Position numbers and translations under genes: made by a program. From JALYQB01 sp035640155 (GTDB lineage: Bacteria; Actinomycetota; Actinomycetes; Mycobacteriales; Pseudonocardiaceae), in assembly GCA_035640155.1 (NCBI GenBank), contig DASQWR010000194.1:1-27940 (forward strand): DNA of 27,940 bases, in the 5' to 3' direction. Under the pieces are notes generated by a model, which ran no database searches, was not told where the DNA came from, and saw nothing but the letters and a program-made list of their open reading frames with translations. This document shows, in pieces, positions 7,579-14,488 of the stretch (position 1 is its first letter; the number at the start of each line of letters is the position of its first letter).

Positions 7579-8754
7579 TCAGGTGGTGAGGTTGCGACCC
7601 GAGGGCGGATCGAAGACCTGCACCTGCTCGGCGTCGAACCAGATGTCGATCTTCTCCCCCTCCGCCGCGCACGATGCCGCGGAGAGCCGGGTGGTGATCC
7701 GGCTGCCGTCCCGACCCAGGTCGGCGGTGCCGGCGTCGGCGGCAAGCTCCTCGAGGTCCGGGGAGGACGTGCAGTCGCCGTCGAGCGAGAAGTAGGCGTA
7801 CTTGTCCGATCCCATCGACTCGAGCACGTCGACCTGTGCGGAGAAGACCGCGCCCGGAACGCGCTTGTGCTCCTCGACCAGGGCGGCATCCTCGAAGTGC
7901 TCGGGACGGATACCGAGGATCACCTCCCGGGGCGATCTCGCCGCCTCCAGCGCGCGCCGGAGCCGGTCGGTCAGTGGCAGGTCCCCGAGCGCCGTGCGCA
8001 GCGCGTGGTTCTCGACGGTGCCGGGCAGGAAGTTCATCGACGGCGAGCCGATGAAGCCGGCGACGAACAGGTTCGCCGGATGGTCGTAGAGGTGCTGCGG
8101 CGCACCGACCTGCTCCACCACGCCGCCGCGCATCACCACGACCCGGTCCCCCAACGTCATCGCCTCGGTCTGGTCGTGGGTGACGTAGACCGTGGTCGTC
8201 CCCAGCCGCTTCTGCAGCCGGGACACCTCGGTGCGCATCTGCACGCGCAGCTTGGCGTCGAGGTTGGACAACGGCTCGTCCATCAGGAACGCCTTGGGAC
8301 TGCGCACGATGGCTCGCCCCATCGCGACCCGCTGGCGCTGCCCGCCGGAGAGGTTGGCCGGCTTGCGGTCCAGGTGCTGGGTGAGGTCCAGGAGGACCGC
8401 TGCCTCCGCCACCTTCGAGTTGATGGTGGCCTTCTCCACCTTGGCGAGCCGCAGCGGGAACTCCATGTTCTCCCGCACCGTCATGTGCGGGTACAGCGCG
8501 TAGGACTGGAAGACCATGGCGATGTCCCGGTCCTTCGGCGCCCTCTCGTTGACCCGCTCGCCGGCGATCCGCAGCTCACCGGAGGTGATGTCCTCGAGGC
8601 CGGCGATCATGTTGAGAGTGGTCGACTTCCCGCAGCCCGACGGGCCGACCAGGATGACGAACTCCCCGTCGGCGATCTCGAGGTCGACGTCGGACACGGC
8701 GACCGCCCCGTCCGGAAACCTCTTGCCCACGCCGTCCAGCACGATGTCGGCCAT
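7579..8754 (-). CDS. sugC: Trehalose ABC importer ATPase SugC
   Basis: This 391-residue carbohydrate-type (CUT1/MsmX/UgpC-like) ABC ATPase powers LpqY-SugABC. Visible are Walker A GPSGCGKST (37-45), Q-loop Gln83 in VFQSYALYPH, signature LSGGQ (135-139), Walker B FLMDE (156-160), D-loop SNLD and switch His193 (VTHD). A C-terminal regulatory OB-type region contains ILGIRPEHF. The start ATG follows a GTGAGGG ribosome site. It is last in the importer operon, with a 69-bp gap after sugB that holds most of a tandem duplication. Assignment to trehalose rests on the strong similarity of the neighbouring permeases to mycobacterial SugA/SugB. Confidence 0.93.
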   Translation of the reverse strand: MADIVLDGVGKRFPDGAVAVSDVDLEIADGEFVILVGPSGCGKSTTLNMIAGLEDITSGELRIAGERVNERAPKDRDIAMVFQSYALYPHMTVRENMEFPLRLAKVEKATINSKVAEAAVLLDLTQHLDRKPANLSGGQRQRVAMGRAIVRSPKAFLMDEPLSNLDAKLRVQMRTEVSRLQKRLGTTTVYVTHDQTEAMTLGDRVVVMRGGVVEQVGAPQHLYDHPANLFVAGFIGSPSMNFLPGTVENHALRTALGDLPLTDRLRRALEAARSPREVILGIRPEHFEDAALVEEHKRVPGAVFSAQVDVLESMGSDKYAYFSLDGDCTSSPDLEELAADAGTADLGRDGSRITTRLSAASCAAEGEKIDIWFDAEQVQVFDPPSGRNLTT

Positions 8755-8762
8755 CCCTCACT

Positions 8763-8828
8763 CCCAATGTTCGATCCTGACAAGCAGATCTCAGTCCCGA
8801 TGTTCGATCCTGACAAGCAGATCTCAGC
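8763..8828. repeat. 33-bp tandem duplication at the sugB/sugC junction
   Basis: Two adjacent 33-bp copies (8763-8795 and 8796-8828) differ at only two positions. On the minus strand each contains the sequence CTGAGATCTGCTTGTCAGG; the sugB stop codon (8824-8826) lies inside the upstream copy. The other copy is intergenic and places an identical TGA context before sugC. Confidence 0.9.
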
Positions 8829-9666
8829 CCTTCACGGCGCCGGAGGTGAGCCCGGCGACGATGCGACGTTGGAACAACAGCACGAAGATGATGATCGGAA
8901 CCGTGATGACCACGGCGGCGGCGGCGATCGACCCGGTGGGCTCCTCGAACTGCGAGCTGCCGGTGAAGTTCGAGATCGCCGCCGGCACGGTCCGGGACGC
9001 TTCCGTCGACGTCAGCGAGATCGCGAACAGGAAGTCGTTCCAGCAGAAGATGAACACCAGGATCGCCGTGGTGAACACCCCTGGCGCGGCGAGCGGGACG
9101 ATGACCGACCGGAACGCCTGGGCGGGCGTCGCGCCGTCCATCTTCGCTGCCTTCTCCAGCTCCCACGGGATCTCCCGGAAGAACGCCGAGAGGGTGTAGA
9201 TGGCCAGCGGCAGCGAGAAGGTGATGTAGGGCAGGATCAGCCCTGGCCAGGTGTCGAACAGCCCGATCGCCCGCTCGATCTCGAACAGCGGGCTGACCAG
9301 GGAGACCTGCGGAAACATCGCGATCAGGAGCGAGACGCCGACCAGCAGCCTCTTGCCCGGGAACGTCAGTCGCGCGATCGCATAGGCAGCCATCATCCCG
9401 ATCATCACGGCCAGCGTGGTGGCGATGAGCGCGATGCCGATCGAGTTCACCAGGGCCCTGGTGAACTCGCTGGTGGCGAAGATGCCCTGATAGTTCGCCA
9501 CGGTCCACTCCCGCGGGATGAAGTGCCCGTCGGTGACCGTGGTGGTCGTCTTGAACGACAGGCTCGTGATCCAGAGCACCGGCACCAGCGCGTAGACGAT
9601 CACCGCGATGTTGAGCACCGACCAGCCGGCCTTGCGGCGCGCCAGGCTGTCCACGGCGACCATCAT
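8824..9666 (-). CDS. sugB: Trehalose ABC importer permease SugB
   Basis: This 280-residue MalG-type inner-membrane permease has about six helices. The EAA loop that contacts the ATPase reads EKAAKMDGATPAQAFRSVIVPLAAPG. Stretches such as ERAIGLFDTWPGLILPYITF and the C-terminal RRIVAGLTSGAVKG are, from memory, nearly identical to M. tuberculosis SugB, supporting trehalose as substrate. Two consecutive ATGs occur: the first (9666) overlaps the sugA stop (ATGA), while the second (9663) is better spaced from the GGGGAGG ribosome site. Either may be used and they differ by one residue. Its stop lies in the 33-bp tandem duplication. Confidence 0.94.
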   Translation of the reverse strand: MMVAVDSLARRKAGWSVLNIAVIVYALVPVLWITSLSFKTTTTVTDGHFIPREWTVANYQGIFATSEFTRALVNSIGIALIATTLAVMIGMMAAYAIARLTFPGKRLLVGVSLLIAMFPQVSLVSPLFEIERAIGLFDTWPGLILPYITFSLPLAIYTLSAFFREIPWELEKAAKMDGATPAQAFRSVIVPLAAPGVFTTAILVFIFCWNDFLFAISLTSTEASRTVPAAISNFTGSSQFEEPTGSIAAAAVVITVPIIIFVLLFQRRIVAGLTSGAVKG

Positions 9667-10610
9667 CGCCTCCCCTCGGCATCGGAGCCCGGCGCCGCGG
9701 CGCCGAAACCCTTGATGAACAGGAACGCGATGATCGCCACGCAGATGAACGCAAGAATGCTGATCGCGGAGCCGATGCCCAGGTTGAAAGCCCCGAACAG
9801 GTTGTCGTACCCCAGGATCGAGACCGAGCCGGTGCCGTTGTTGCCACGGGTGAGCACGTAGATGTTGTCGAAGATTCGGAATGCGTCGAGGGTGCGGAAC
9901 AGCAGCGCCACCAGGATTGCCGGCTTCATCATCGGCAGGATGATCCGGGTGAGCCGCTGCCAGGCGCCGGCCCCGTCGACCTGGGCCGCTTTGAGCAGGT
10001 CGTCCGGGACGAGCGCCAACCCGGCCAGCAGGAGCAGTGCCATGAAGGGCGTCGTCTTCCAGACCTCGGCGAGCACGACGATCGCCAACGCGGGAATCTG
10101 CTCGGTGAGCGGCGCGGAGCCGTCCGGCAGCAGGCCGGCCAGGTACCCGGTTTCCGGCGTCCAGGCGTACTGCCAGCTGAAGGCGGCGGCGACGGTCACG
10201 ATGCCGTAGGGGATGAGCACCACCGTGCGCACCGTGCCGCGGCCCATGATGGTGCGGTGCATGATCAACGCGAGCGCGAGTCCAAGCACCAGCTCGATCG
10301 CCACCGAGATGACCGTGATCGCCATCGTCACGGCGAACGCGCTCCACCAGTACTGGTCGGTGAGCACCGCGACGTAGTTGTCCATCCCGACGAACTGGCG
10401 CTGCTCCGGGAACCGCAGGTCGTAACGCAGCAGGGAAAGCCAGATCGCGTAGCCGATCGGGTAGGCCGTCACCGCGACCAGCACCACGACGGCGGGGGCG
10501 CAGAGCATCGCGGCCAGCCGCCGCTCGGCCTTGGCGCCCTCGGAGCGTCGCTCGGGAGTGGTATCCGGCGTGGCGGCGGGCCGCTCGGGTGCTTCCGCGC
10601 TGGCTGTCAC
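9663..10610 (-). CDS. sugA: Trehalose ABC importer permease SugA
   Basis: This 315-residue MalF-type permease has about six membrane helices and a cytoplasmic Pro/Glu-rich N-terminus. The EAA loop reads LKAAQVDGAGAWQRLTRIILPM. Segments such as HRTIMGRGTVRTVVLIPYGIV, AEVWKTTPFMALLLLAGLALVP and FRIFDNIYVLT match mycobacterial SugA as remembered. The start is GTG 10610, 34 bp after the lpqY stop; its ribosome site is weak (GGCGGCGAG), so an internal start nearer the first helix cannot be excluded. It pairs with SugB, and the two genes overlap. Confidence 0.93.
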   Translation of the reverse strand: MTASAEAPERPAATPDTTPERRSEGAKAERRLAAMLCAPAVVVLVAVTAYPIGYAIWLSLLRYDLRFPEQRQFVGMDNYVAVLTDQYWWSAFAVTMAITVISVAIELVLGLALALIMHRTIMGRGTVRTVVLIPYGIVTVAAAFSWQYAWTPETGYLAGLLPDGSAPLTEQIPALAIVVLAEVWKTTPFMALLLLAGLALVPDDLLKAAQVDGAGAWQRLTRIILPMMKPAILVALLFRTLDAFRIFDNIYVLTRGNNGTGSVSILGYDNLFGAFNLGIGSAISILAFICVAIIAFLFIKGFGAAAPGSDAEGRR

Positions 10611-10644
10611 CTCGCCGCCTCCGCGGGAAGTAGTACGTCGGCGG

Positions 10645-11994
10645 TCACGGCACCAGTCCTCGGGAGTTGACCGCGTCCTCGACCCGTCGTGCGAGGTCCT
10701 CGACCATGGTGTCCGGGTTGATCTCCCTGGGCGGGTTCAGCGCCTCCGACAGCACGATCGAGATGCTCTGGTACGCGGGCGACTCCGGGCGCACGCTCGC
10801 GTTGTCGAGCGAGGTCTTGATCGCCTCCCACGCCGGGTACTCCGCCCGGAAGGCCGGGTCGGTGTAGAGCGCCTCCAGCGTGGGCGGCACCCCGGCGTCC
10901 AGTGCGTTGCGCAACTGGTTCTCCTGGTTGCGAAGGCACTGGACGGCCTCGAACGCCTGGTCCGGATAACGGCTGGTCGAGGACACCGCGAGGTTGAGCC
11001 CGCCAATCGTCACCGAGGCGGGCTCACCTGCGACCACCGACGGGTAGGGCGCCCAGGCGAAGACGTCAGCAACCCGACGACCGGTGTCCTGGTCGGTGGG
11101 ATTGCCCCGCTCGTCGATGAGCGATCCGCCGTTGTTCTCCTCGATCCCAGGGAGCACGAACGGGTAATTGACCTGGAAGGCGGCCGCACCGGACTCGAAC
11201 GCCAGCCGCCCGGCACCCTCGTCGCGCTGGGACAGTGACGGGTCGGCCCCGCGCGCGGCGGCCACGTGGGACATGATCTCCAGCGCCCGGTTCGCCGCAT
11301 CCCCCTCCGCAAGCGTCACCGTGGTGCCGTCGTCAGCGACGATCTGCCCGCCAGCGCTGGTCAACAAGGTGTTGAACCACACCGTGATGCCCTCGTACTG
11401 GGCGGCCTGCACCTCGATCCAGCTCGGGCGGTCCTGTGCCGCGAGGTCCTCGGCGATCGTGATGACCTCGTCCCACGTCCCGGGCGGGCCGCTCGGCGGC
11501 ATCAGGTCCTCGCGGTACCACAGCAACTGGGTGTTGGTGTTCAGCGGCGCGGCGAACAGCTCCCCGCTCCACGTCCCGGTCTCGTACGCGGCCTCCAGCG
11601 TGCCTTCCTGCGCCCGAGCCGCCACATCCGGTGGAAACGGCAGGATCCACTCCGCCTCGGCGAACTCGGCCGTCCACGTGACGTCGAGCAGCATGATGTC
11701 CAGCGTCTCGTCGCCCCCGACGATGCGACGCGCAAGCTGCAACCGCTGGTCGTCAGCCTGGCGGGGGAGCGTCTGCTGCTCGATGCGGTAACGGCCGCCG
11801 GCCGCTTCGGTGCAGCGGACCGCAGCCTCCCCGTACTGGGCGGCTCCGTCAGCCGGAGTGTAGAAGCGCAGCACCACGCCCTCGTCGTCCGAACCGCACC
11901 CCGCCGACAGCCCAGCGGCGAGCAGTGCCGCCCCCAGCAGGACGGCGACCCGGGTGGGTGCGGCACGCCGTTCCCGGACTACTCGGGGCCTCAT
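10645..11994 (-). CDS. lpqY: Trehalose-binding lipoprotein LpqY
   Basis: The 449-residue solute-binding lipoprotein captures substrate for SugABC. The signal peptide ends in a lipobox LSAGC (Cys33), the acylation site. The mature part is a family-1 extracellular sugar-binding fold, with VLRFYTPADGAAQYGEAA, DIMLLDVTWTAEFAEAEWI and PLNTNTQLLWYREDLM in the expected order, all similar to mycobacterial LpqY as remembered. ATG 11994 overlaps the TAA of the upstream gene by one base (TAATG), so the GSP17M-like gene and lpqY are translationally coupled. In mycobacteria this system recycles trehalose released during mycolate transfer; whether this host makes mycolates cannot be judged here. Confidence 0.93.
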   Translation of the reverse strand: MRPRVVRERRAAPTRVAVLLGAALLAAGLSAGCGSDDEGVVLRFYTPADGAAQYGEAAVRCTEAAGGRYRIEQQTLPRQADDQRLQLARRIVGGDETLDIMLLDVTWTAEFAEAEWILPFPPDVAARAQEGTLEAAYETGTWSGELFAAPLNTNTQLLWYREDLMPPSGPPGTWDEVITIAEDLAAQDRPSWIEVQAAQYEGITVWFNTLLTSAGGQIVADDGTTVTLAEGDAANRALEIMSHVAAARGADPSLSQRDEGAGRLAFESGAAAFQVNYPFVLPGIEENNGGSLIDERGNPTDQDTGRRVADVFAWAPYPSVVAGEPASVTIGGLNLAVSSTSRYPDQAFEAVQCLRNQENQLRNALDAGVPPTLEALYTDPAFRAEYPAWEAIKTSLDNASVRPESPAYQSISIVLSEALNPPREINPDTMVEDLARRVEDAVNSRGLVP

Positions 11995-12500
11995 TACGGT
12001 CCCGCGGGACCCATCGCGAGCTTCGCGAGCAGGTCGCGTGCCTTCTCCGCGTTGCGCGGCTCGCAGAGCACATCGTATCGGCCGGCCACCAGCTGACTGG
12101 CCGAGGCGAAGTCGCGCCGGCCACGGGACGAGGCGTACCCGGCCGCGGCGAATACCATCCCGAAGATCACACCGGTGGTGAGGCCGACCAGGATCGGGCC
12201 GAGGAAACCCCCAGGCTCGGCGAACAGGCTGAGCAGGAGGCCGACGAAGAGCCCGAACCAGGCTCCCGACGCCGCACCCGTACCCAGCACCCGGCCCCAG
12301 GTGAGCCGCCGGAGCACCCGTTCGACCAGCATCAGGTCCACCCCGACGATGGTCACCTCCTGGACCGGAAACTCGCTGTCCGCCAGGTGGTCGACCGCTC
12401 GCTGCGCCTCCGCGTAGGTTGCGTAGGAGCCGACCGGCCAACCGGTCGGGGGCGTCGGAAGCCCTGGCATCTGGCCCTGACCGGTGAACGGGCTGGTCAC
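11994..12500 (-). CDS. GSP17M-like (Rv1234-type) small membrane protein
   Basis: The roughly 168-residue protein has an N-terminal globular part typical of the general-stress GSP17M/YflT domain (SYATYAEAQRAVDHLADSEFPVQEVTIVGVDL). Two membrane helices follow (ASGAWFGLFVGLLLSLF and ILVGLTTGVIFGMVFAAAGYA), and the soluble end resembles a ferredoxin-like half (YDVLCEPRNAEKARDLLAKL). GTG 12500 lies 8 bases after GGAGG; ATG 12506 or GTG 12509 would sit on or too near that site. The same type of gene precedes lpqY in M. tuberculosis (Rv1234, from memory). Coupling to lpqY suggests a link to trehalose import, but the function is unknown. Confidence 0.85.
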   Translation of the reverse strand: MTSPFTGQGQMPGLPTPPTGWPVGSYATYAEAQRAVDHLADSEFPVQEVTIVGVDLMLVERVLRRLTWGRVLGTGAASGAWFGLFVGLLLSLFAEPGGFLGPILVGLTTGVIFGMVFAAAGYASSRGRRDFASASQLVAGRYDVLCEPRNAEKARDLLAKLAMGPAGP

Positions 12501-12536
12501 GTGCATCACCTCCGGGTGGACAACCCGATCCTGCCA

Positions 12537-12552
12537 ACGATCAGGCGATCGT
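12537..12552. promoter_or_regulatory. Candidate operator (inverted repeat) upstream of the trehalose operon
   Basis: ACGATC (12537-12542) and GATCGT (12547-12552) form a perfect inverted repeat with a 4-base spacer (AGGC); a third CGATC lies at 12526-12530. The site is 37 bp upstream of the GSP17M-lpqY-sugABC unit and just after the emfourin gene. A LacI/GntR-type regulator site is possible. Confidence 0.4.
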
Positions 12553-12568
12553 GCAGGGGCGGGCCTGG

Positions 12569-12895
12569 TCAGTCACCTCGGCCGGCCGCATGGTGCTCCA
12601 ACCACTCGACGAGTGGGCGAAGGTCGTCCGGAACCGCGGTCTGCGCGACCACGACCTGGGAACGCCTTCCCCCGTGTTCGAGCACGATGTCGTACTGGTA
12701 CATGTCCGCACCCGGGCCGGTGATCGGAGAGCGCTCGGCGAGCGCCTCCAGGTTCGCCTGCTCGAGACAGCGTTGCAAGACCTCCCGCGCCGGGCCGTCG
12801 AGGTCGTCTGCGGAGACCGACGTGGTGACGGCGCCGCCGGCGAACAGGCCACCCGTCCGCCGGAACGACACTCTCGGCGCTACCCCACTAGCCAT
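12569..12895 (-). CDS. Emfourin-like M4 protease inhibitor
   Basis: This 108-residue protein resembles the protealysin-inhibitor emfourin family: an N-terminal strand VSFRRTGGLFAGG, a central acidic helix DDLDGPAREVLQRCLEQANL, then MYQYDIVLEHGGRRSQVVVAQTAVPDDLRPLVEWLEHHA. In Serratia the emfourin gene is co-transcribed with protealysin and its product is a slow, tight inhibitor of it. The same arrangement occurs here: ATG 12895 lies 8 bp after the M4 protease stop, and the GAGGTG ribosome site overlaps that stop. No signal peptide is seen, consistent with a cytoplasmic partner. The family call rests on motif recall plus context. Confidence 0.8.
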   Translation of the reverse strand: MASGVAPRVSFRRTGGLFAGGAVTTSVSADDLDGPAREVLQRCLEQANLEALAERSPITGPGADMYQYDIVLEHGGRRSQVVVAQTAVPDDLRPLVEWLEHHAAGRGD

Positions 12896-12903
12896 CCAGC
12901 ACC

Positions 12904-13971
12904 TCACACCGTGATCCCGACCGCAGCCCACCCATTCTTGACGGCCGCGGCCTCAACGCTGTCGGCACCGTAGAGCTGTCCGGCCACCCGGTGGTTGAGC
13001 CGGGCAAACCGTCGGAAGTCGCTCGTCGGGCGCAGCTGCGGGTTGCCCAGCGTGGCGTAGAGGATGCGGCCGGCGCGATCCCAGGAGTTGCCATCGAGCT
13101 CCCTTGCGATCTCGTAGAATGCCTTGTTCGGAATACCCGAGTTGATATGCACACCGCCGTTGTCGTCGGCGGTGTGGATGTAGCCATCCATGTGCGCAGG
13201 CTGCGGGTCCTTGCCGAGCAGGTCGTCGTCGTAGGCGGTGCCCGGTTCCTTCATGGAACGAAGCGCCTTGCCGTCCACTCCCTCGGCGAGGATCTCCGCG
13301 CCGATGAGCCAGTCGGCCTCCGCCACGGTCTGGCCGTGCTTCCACTGGTGGACCATCACCCCGAAAGCGTCCGCAATGTGCTCGTTGAGCGCCCCGGACT
13401 GGCTCTGATAGACCAGCGGACCGTCGAACTGGATCACGCCATGGCCGAGTTCGTGAGCGCATACCGACAGCGACTGGGTGAGCCGGGTGAACAGCGTGCC
13501 GCTGCCGTCACCGAAGACCATCTGGTCGCCGTCCCAAAACGCGTTGTCGAAGTTGCGGCCGTAGTGCACCACCCCGTCGAGGGTCATGCCGGCATTGTCG
13601 ATCGAGTTGCGAGCCAGCACCTCGAAGAAGAAGCTCCAGGTGGATCCGAAGTGCTCAAATGCCTCGTCGACCGCGGGATCACCCGAGTCCGGGTCGCCTT
13701 CCCGGCGGACGACCGGCGCGGCGAGATCGGTGCCGCCGTCGGCATCGCGGATGACCCGGTCGACCTTGGGGAGGCGTAACGCAGCGGTGGGCAGGCGGAC
13801 CGAGCCGATGGCCGCCCGACCCGCCTCGGCCTGCGACCGCGCCGACCGCAACGTCGCGCTGATCCCCAGGCTGTCCAGGGCCGCCGCGCGCTCGGTCTCG
13901 CCGCCCCGGCGGGCGATCTCCCGCAACACGTAGTCGGGAACGAGGCAATGTATGGGATTTCGTCGGTGCAT
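12904..13971 (-). CDS. Protealysin-like M4 zinc metalloprotease
   Basis: This 355-residue thermolysin-family (M4) enzyme has the zinc motif HELGH (His173, Glu174, His177), the third ligand in NEHIADAFG (Glu197, with Asp201) and the catalytic His275 in NGGVHINSGIPNKAF. It lacks a signal peptide and the long FTP propeptide of secreted thermolysins. Instead it has a short N-terminal propeptide with Cys9 and VPDYVLREIA, as in protealysin-like enzymes, so it is probably a cytoplasmic zymogen or exported non-classically. ATG 13971 follows a strong AGGAG site. It is divergent from a DUF397 gene and coupled to the emfourin gene downstream. Confidence 0.93.
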   Translation of the reverse strand: MHRRNPIHCLVPDYVLREIARRGGETERAAALDSLGISATLRSARSQAEAGRAAIGSVRLPTAALRLPKVDRVIRDADGGTDLAAPVVRREGDPDSGDPAVDEAFEHFGSTWSFFFEVLARNSIDNAGMTLDGVVHYGRNFDNAFWDGDQMVFGDGSGTLFTRLTQSLSVCAHELGHGVIQFDGPLVYQSQSGALNEHIADAFGVMVHQWKHGQTVAEADWLIGAEILAEGVDGKALRSMKEPGTAYDDDLLGKDPQPAHMDGYIHTADDNGGVHINSGIPNKAFYEIARELDGNSWDRAGRILYATLGNPQLRPTSDFRRFARLNHRVAGQLYGADSVEAAAVKNGWAAVGITV

Positions 13972-13983
13972 GAGCTCCTACCT

Positions 13984-14007
13984 CCACTGGTACGTCCCAC
14001 TGGTACG
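13984..14007. repeat. 11-bp direct repeat in the M4 protease leader
   Basis: CCACTGGTACG occurs at 13984-13994 and 13997-14007 (13-bp period), 13 bases upstream of the protease start; the first copy partly overlaps its purine-rich leader. It could bind a regulator or affect translation. Confidence 0.5.
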
Positions 14008-14186
14008 CCGGCGCCGACGTCGGAGCCCACAGTGTCCTCAGCAGCCGACCTCGGCGCTACACCTTTCGACCGGCGGCGCACGACAGTGAGCGCCTGCCGG
14101 CCGCCGCGACGGCGGGTCGCTCCCCGGGCATCCCATCCGGTACGGCCCTCGATCAGTCCCATCGGCGACGGTCGCCGAGGTGGCGC

Positions 14187-14202
14187 TACCCTCGGTGCCA
14201 TG
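14187..14202 (+). promoter_or_regulatory. Possible -10 box for leaderless DUF397 transcript
   Basis: TACCCT (14187-14192) lies 7 bases before the ATG at 14200. The spacing suggests transcription starts at the start codon. No clear -35. Confidence 0.35.
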
Positions 14203-14433
14203 GTCGTTGACGACAAGGCGGGCATCCGTGACACCATCGACCTGAGCGGCGCGCAGTGGCAGCGCGGCAGCCAGGCCGCCGGTGAAGGCGACCACCTGGA
14301 GATCGCCTTCGTCGAGGGTCACATCGCCATGCGTAACTCCGCCGACCCCGACGGGCCGGTTCTCCTGTTCACCCCGGCCGAGTGGGAGGCCTTCGTGCTC
14401 GGCGCCAGAGACGGGGAGTTCGACGAACCCTGA
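14200..14433 (+). CDS. DUF397 domain protein
   Basis: The 77-residue protein has the DUF397 signature: an N-terminal SGAQWQRGSQA-like strand, EIAFVEGHIAMRNSADPDGPVLLFTPAEWEAFVLGARDGEFD at the end. DUF397 proteins are small actinobacterial regulators that often pair with helix-turn-helix (XRE/WhiJ-type) partners, but no such partner lies next to it here. ATG 14200 is the first start giving the domain its usual length. It is divergent from the M4 protease gene across 228 bp and 52 bp upstream of the MgtE-N/CBS gene. Confidence 0.82.
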   Translation: MVVDDKAGIRDTIDLSGAQWQRGSQAAGEGDHLEIAFVEGHIAMRNSADPDGPVLLFTPAEWEAFVLGARDGEFDEP

Positions 14434-14473
14434 GCCGCCGCAAGGCTGAACCTGCTGGCGAACAGTCTCCCGC

Positions 14474-14488
14474 TAGCCTCGTCGGGTG
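14474..14488 (+). promoter_or_regulatory. Possible -10 box for leaderless MgtE-N/CBS transcript
   Basis: TAGCCT (14474-14479) lies 6 bases before GTG 14486, suggesting a leaderless transcript. No strong -35. Confidence 0.35.

Noticed and set aside
8763..8828. Attachment site or CRISPR-like repeat
   Set aside because: Only two directly abutting copies with no spacers, integrase or cas gene; a simple tandem duplication explains it.
7132..9861. A 909-codon open frame on the plus strand across sugC and sugB
   Set aside because: It is antisense to well-conserved SugC/SugB motifs and its translation is His/Arg/Gly/Asp-rich low complexity, a usual artefact of high-GC coding DNA.
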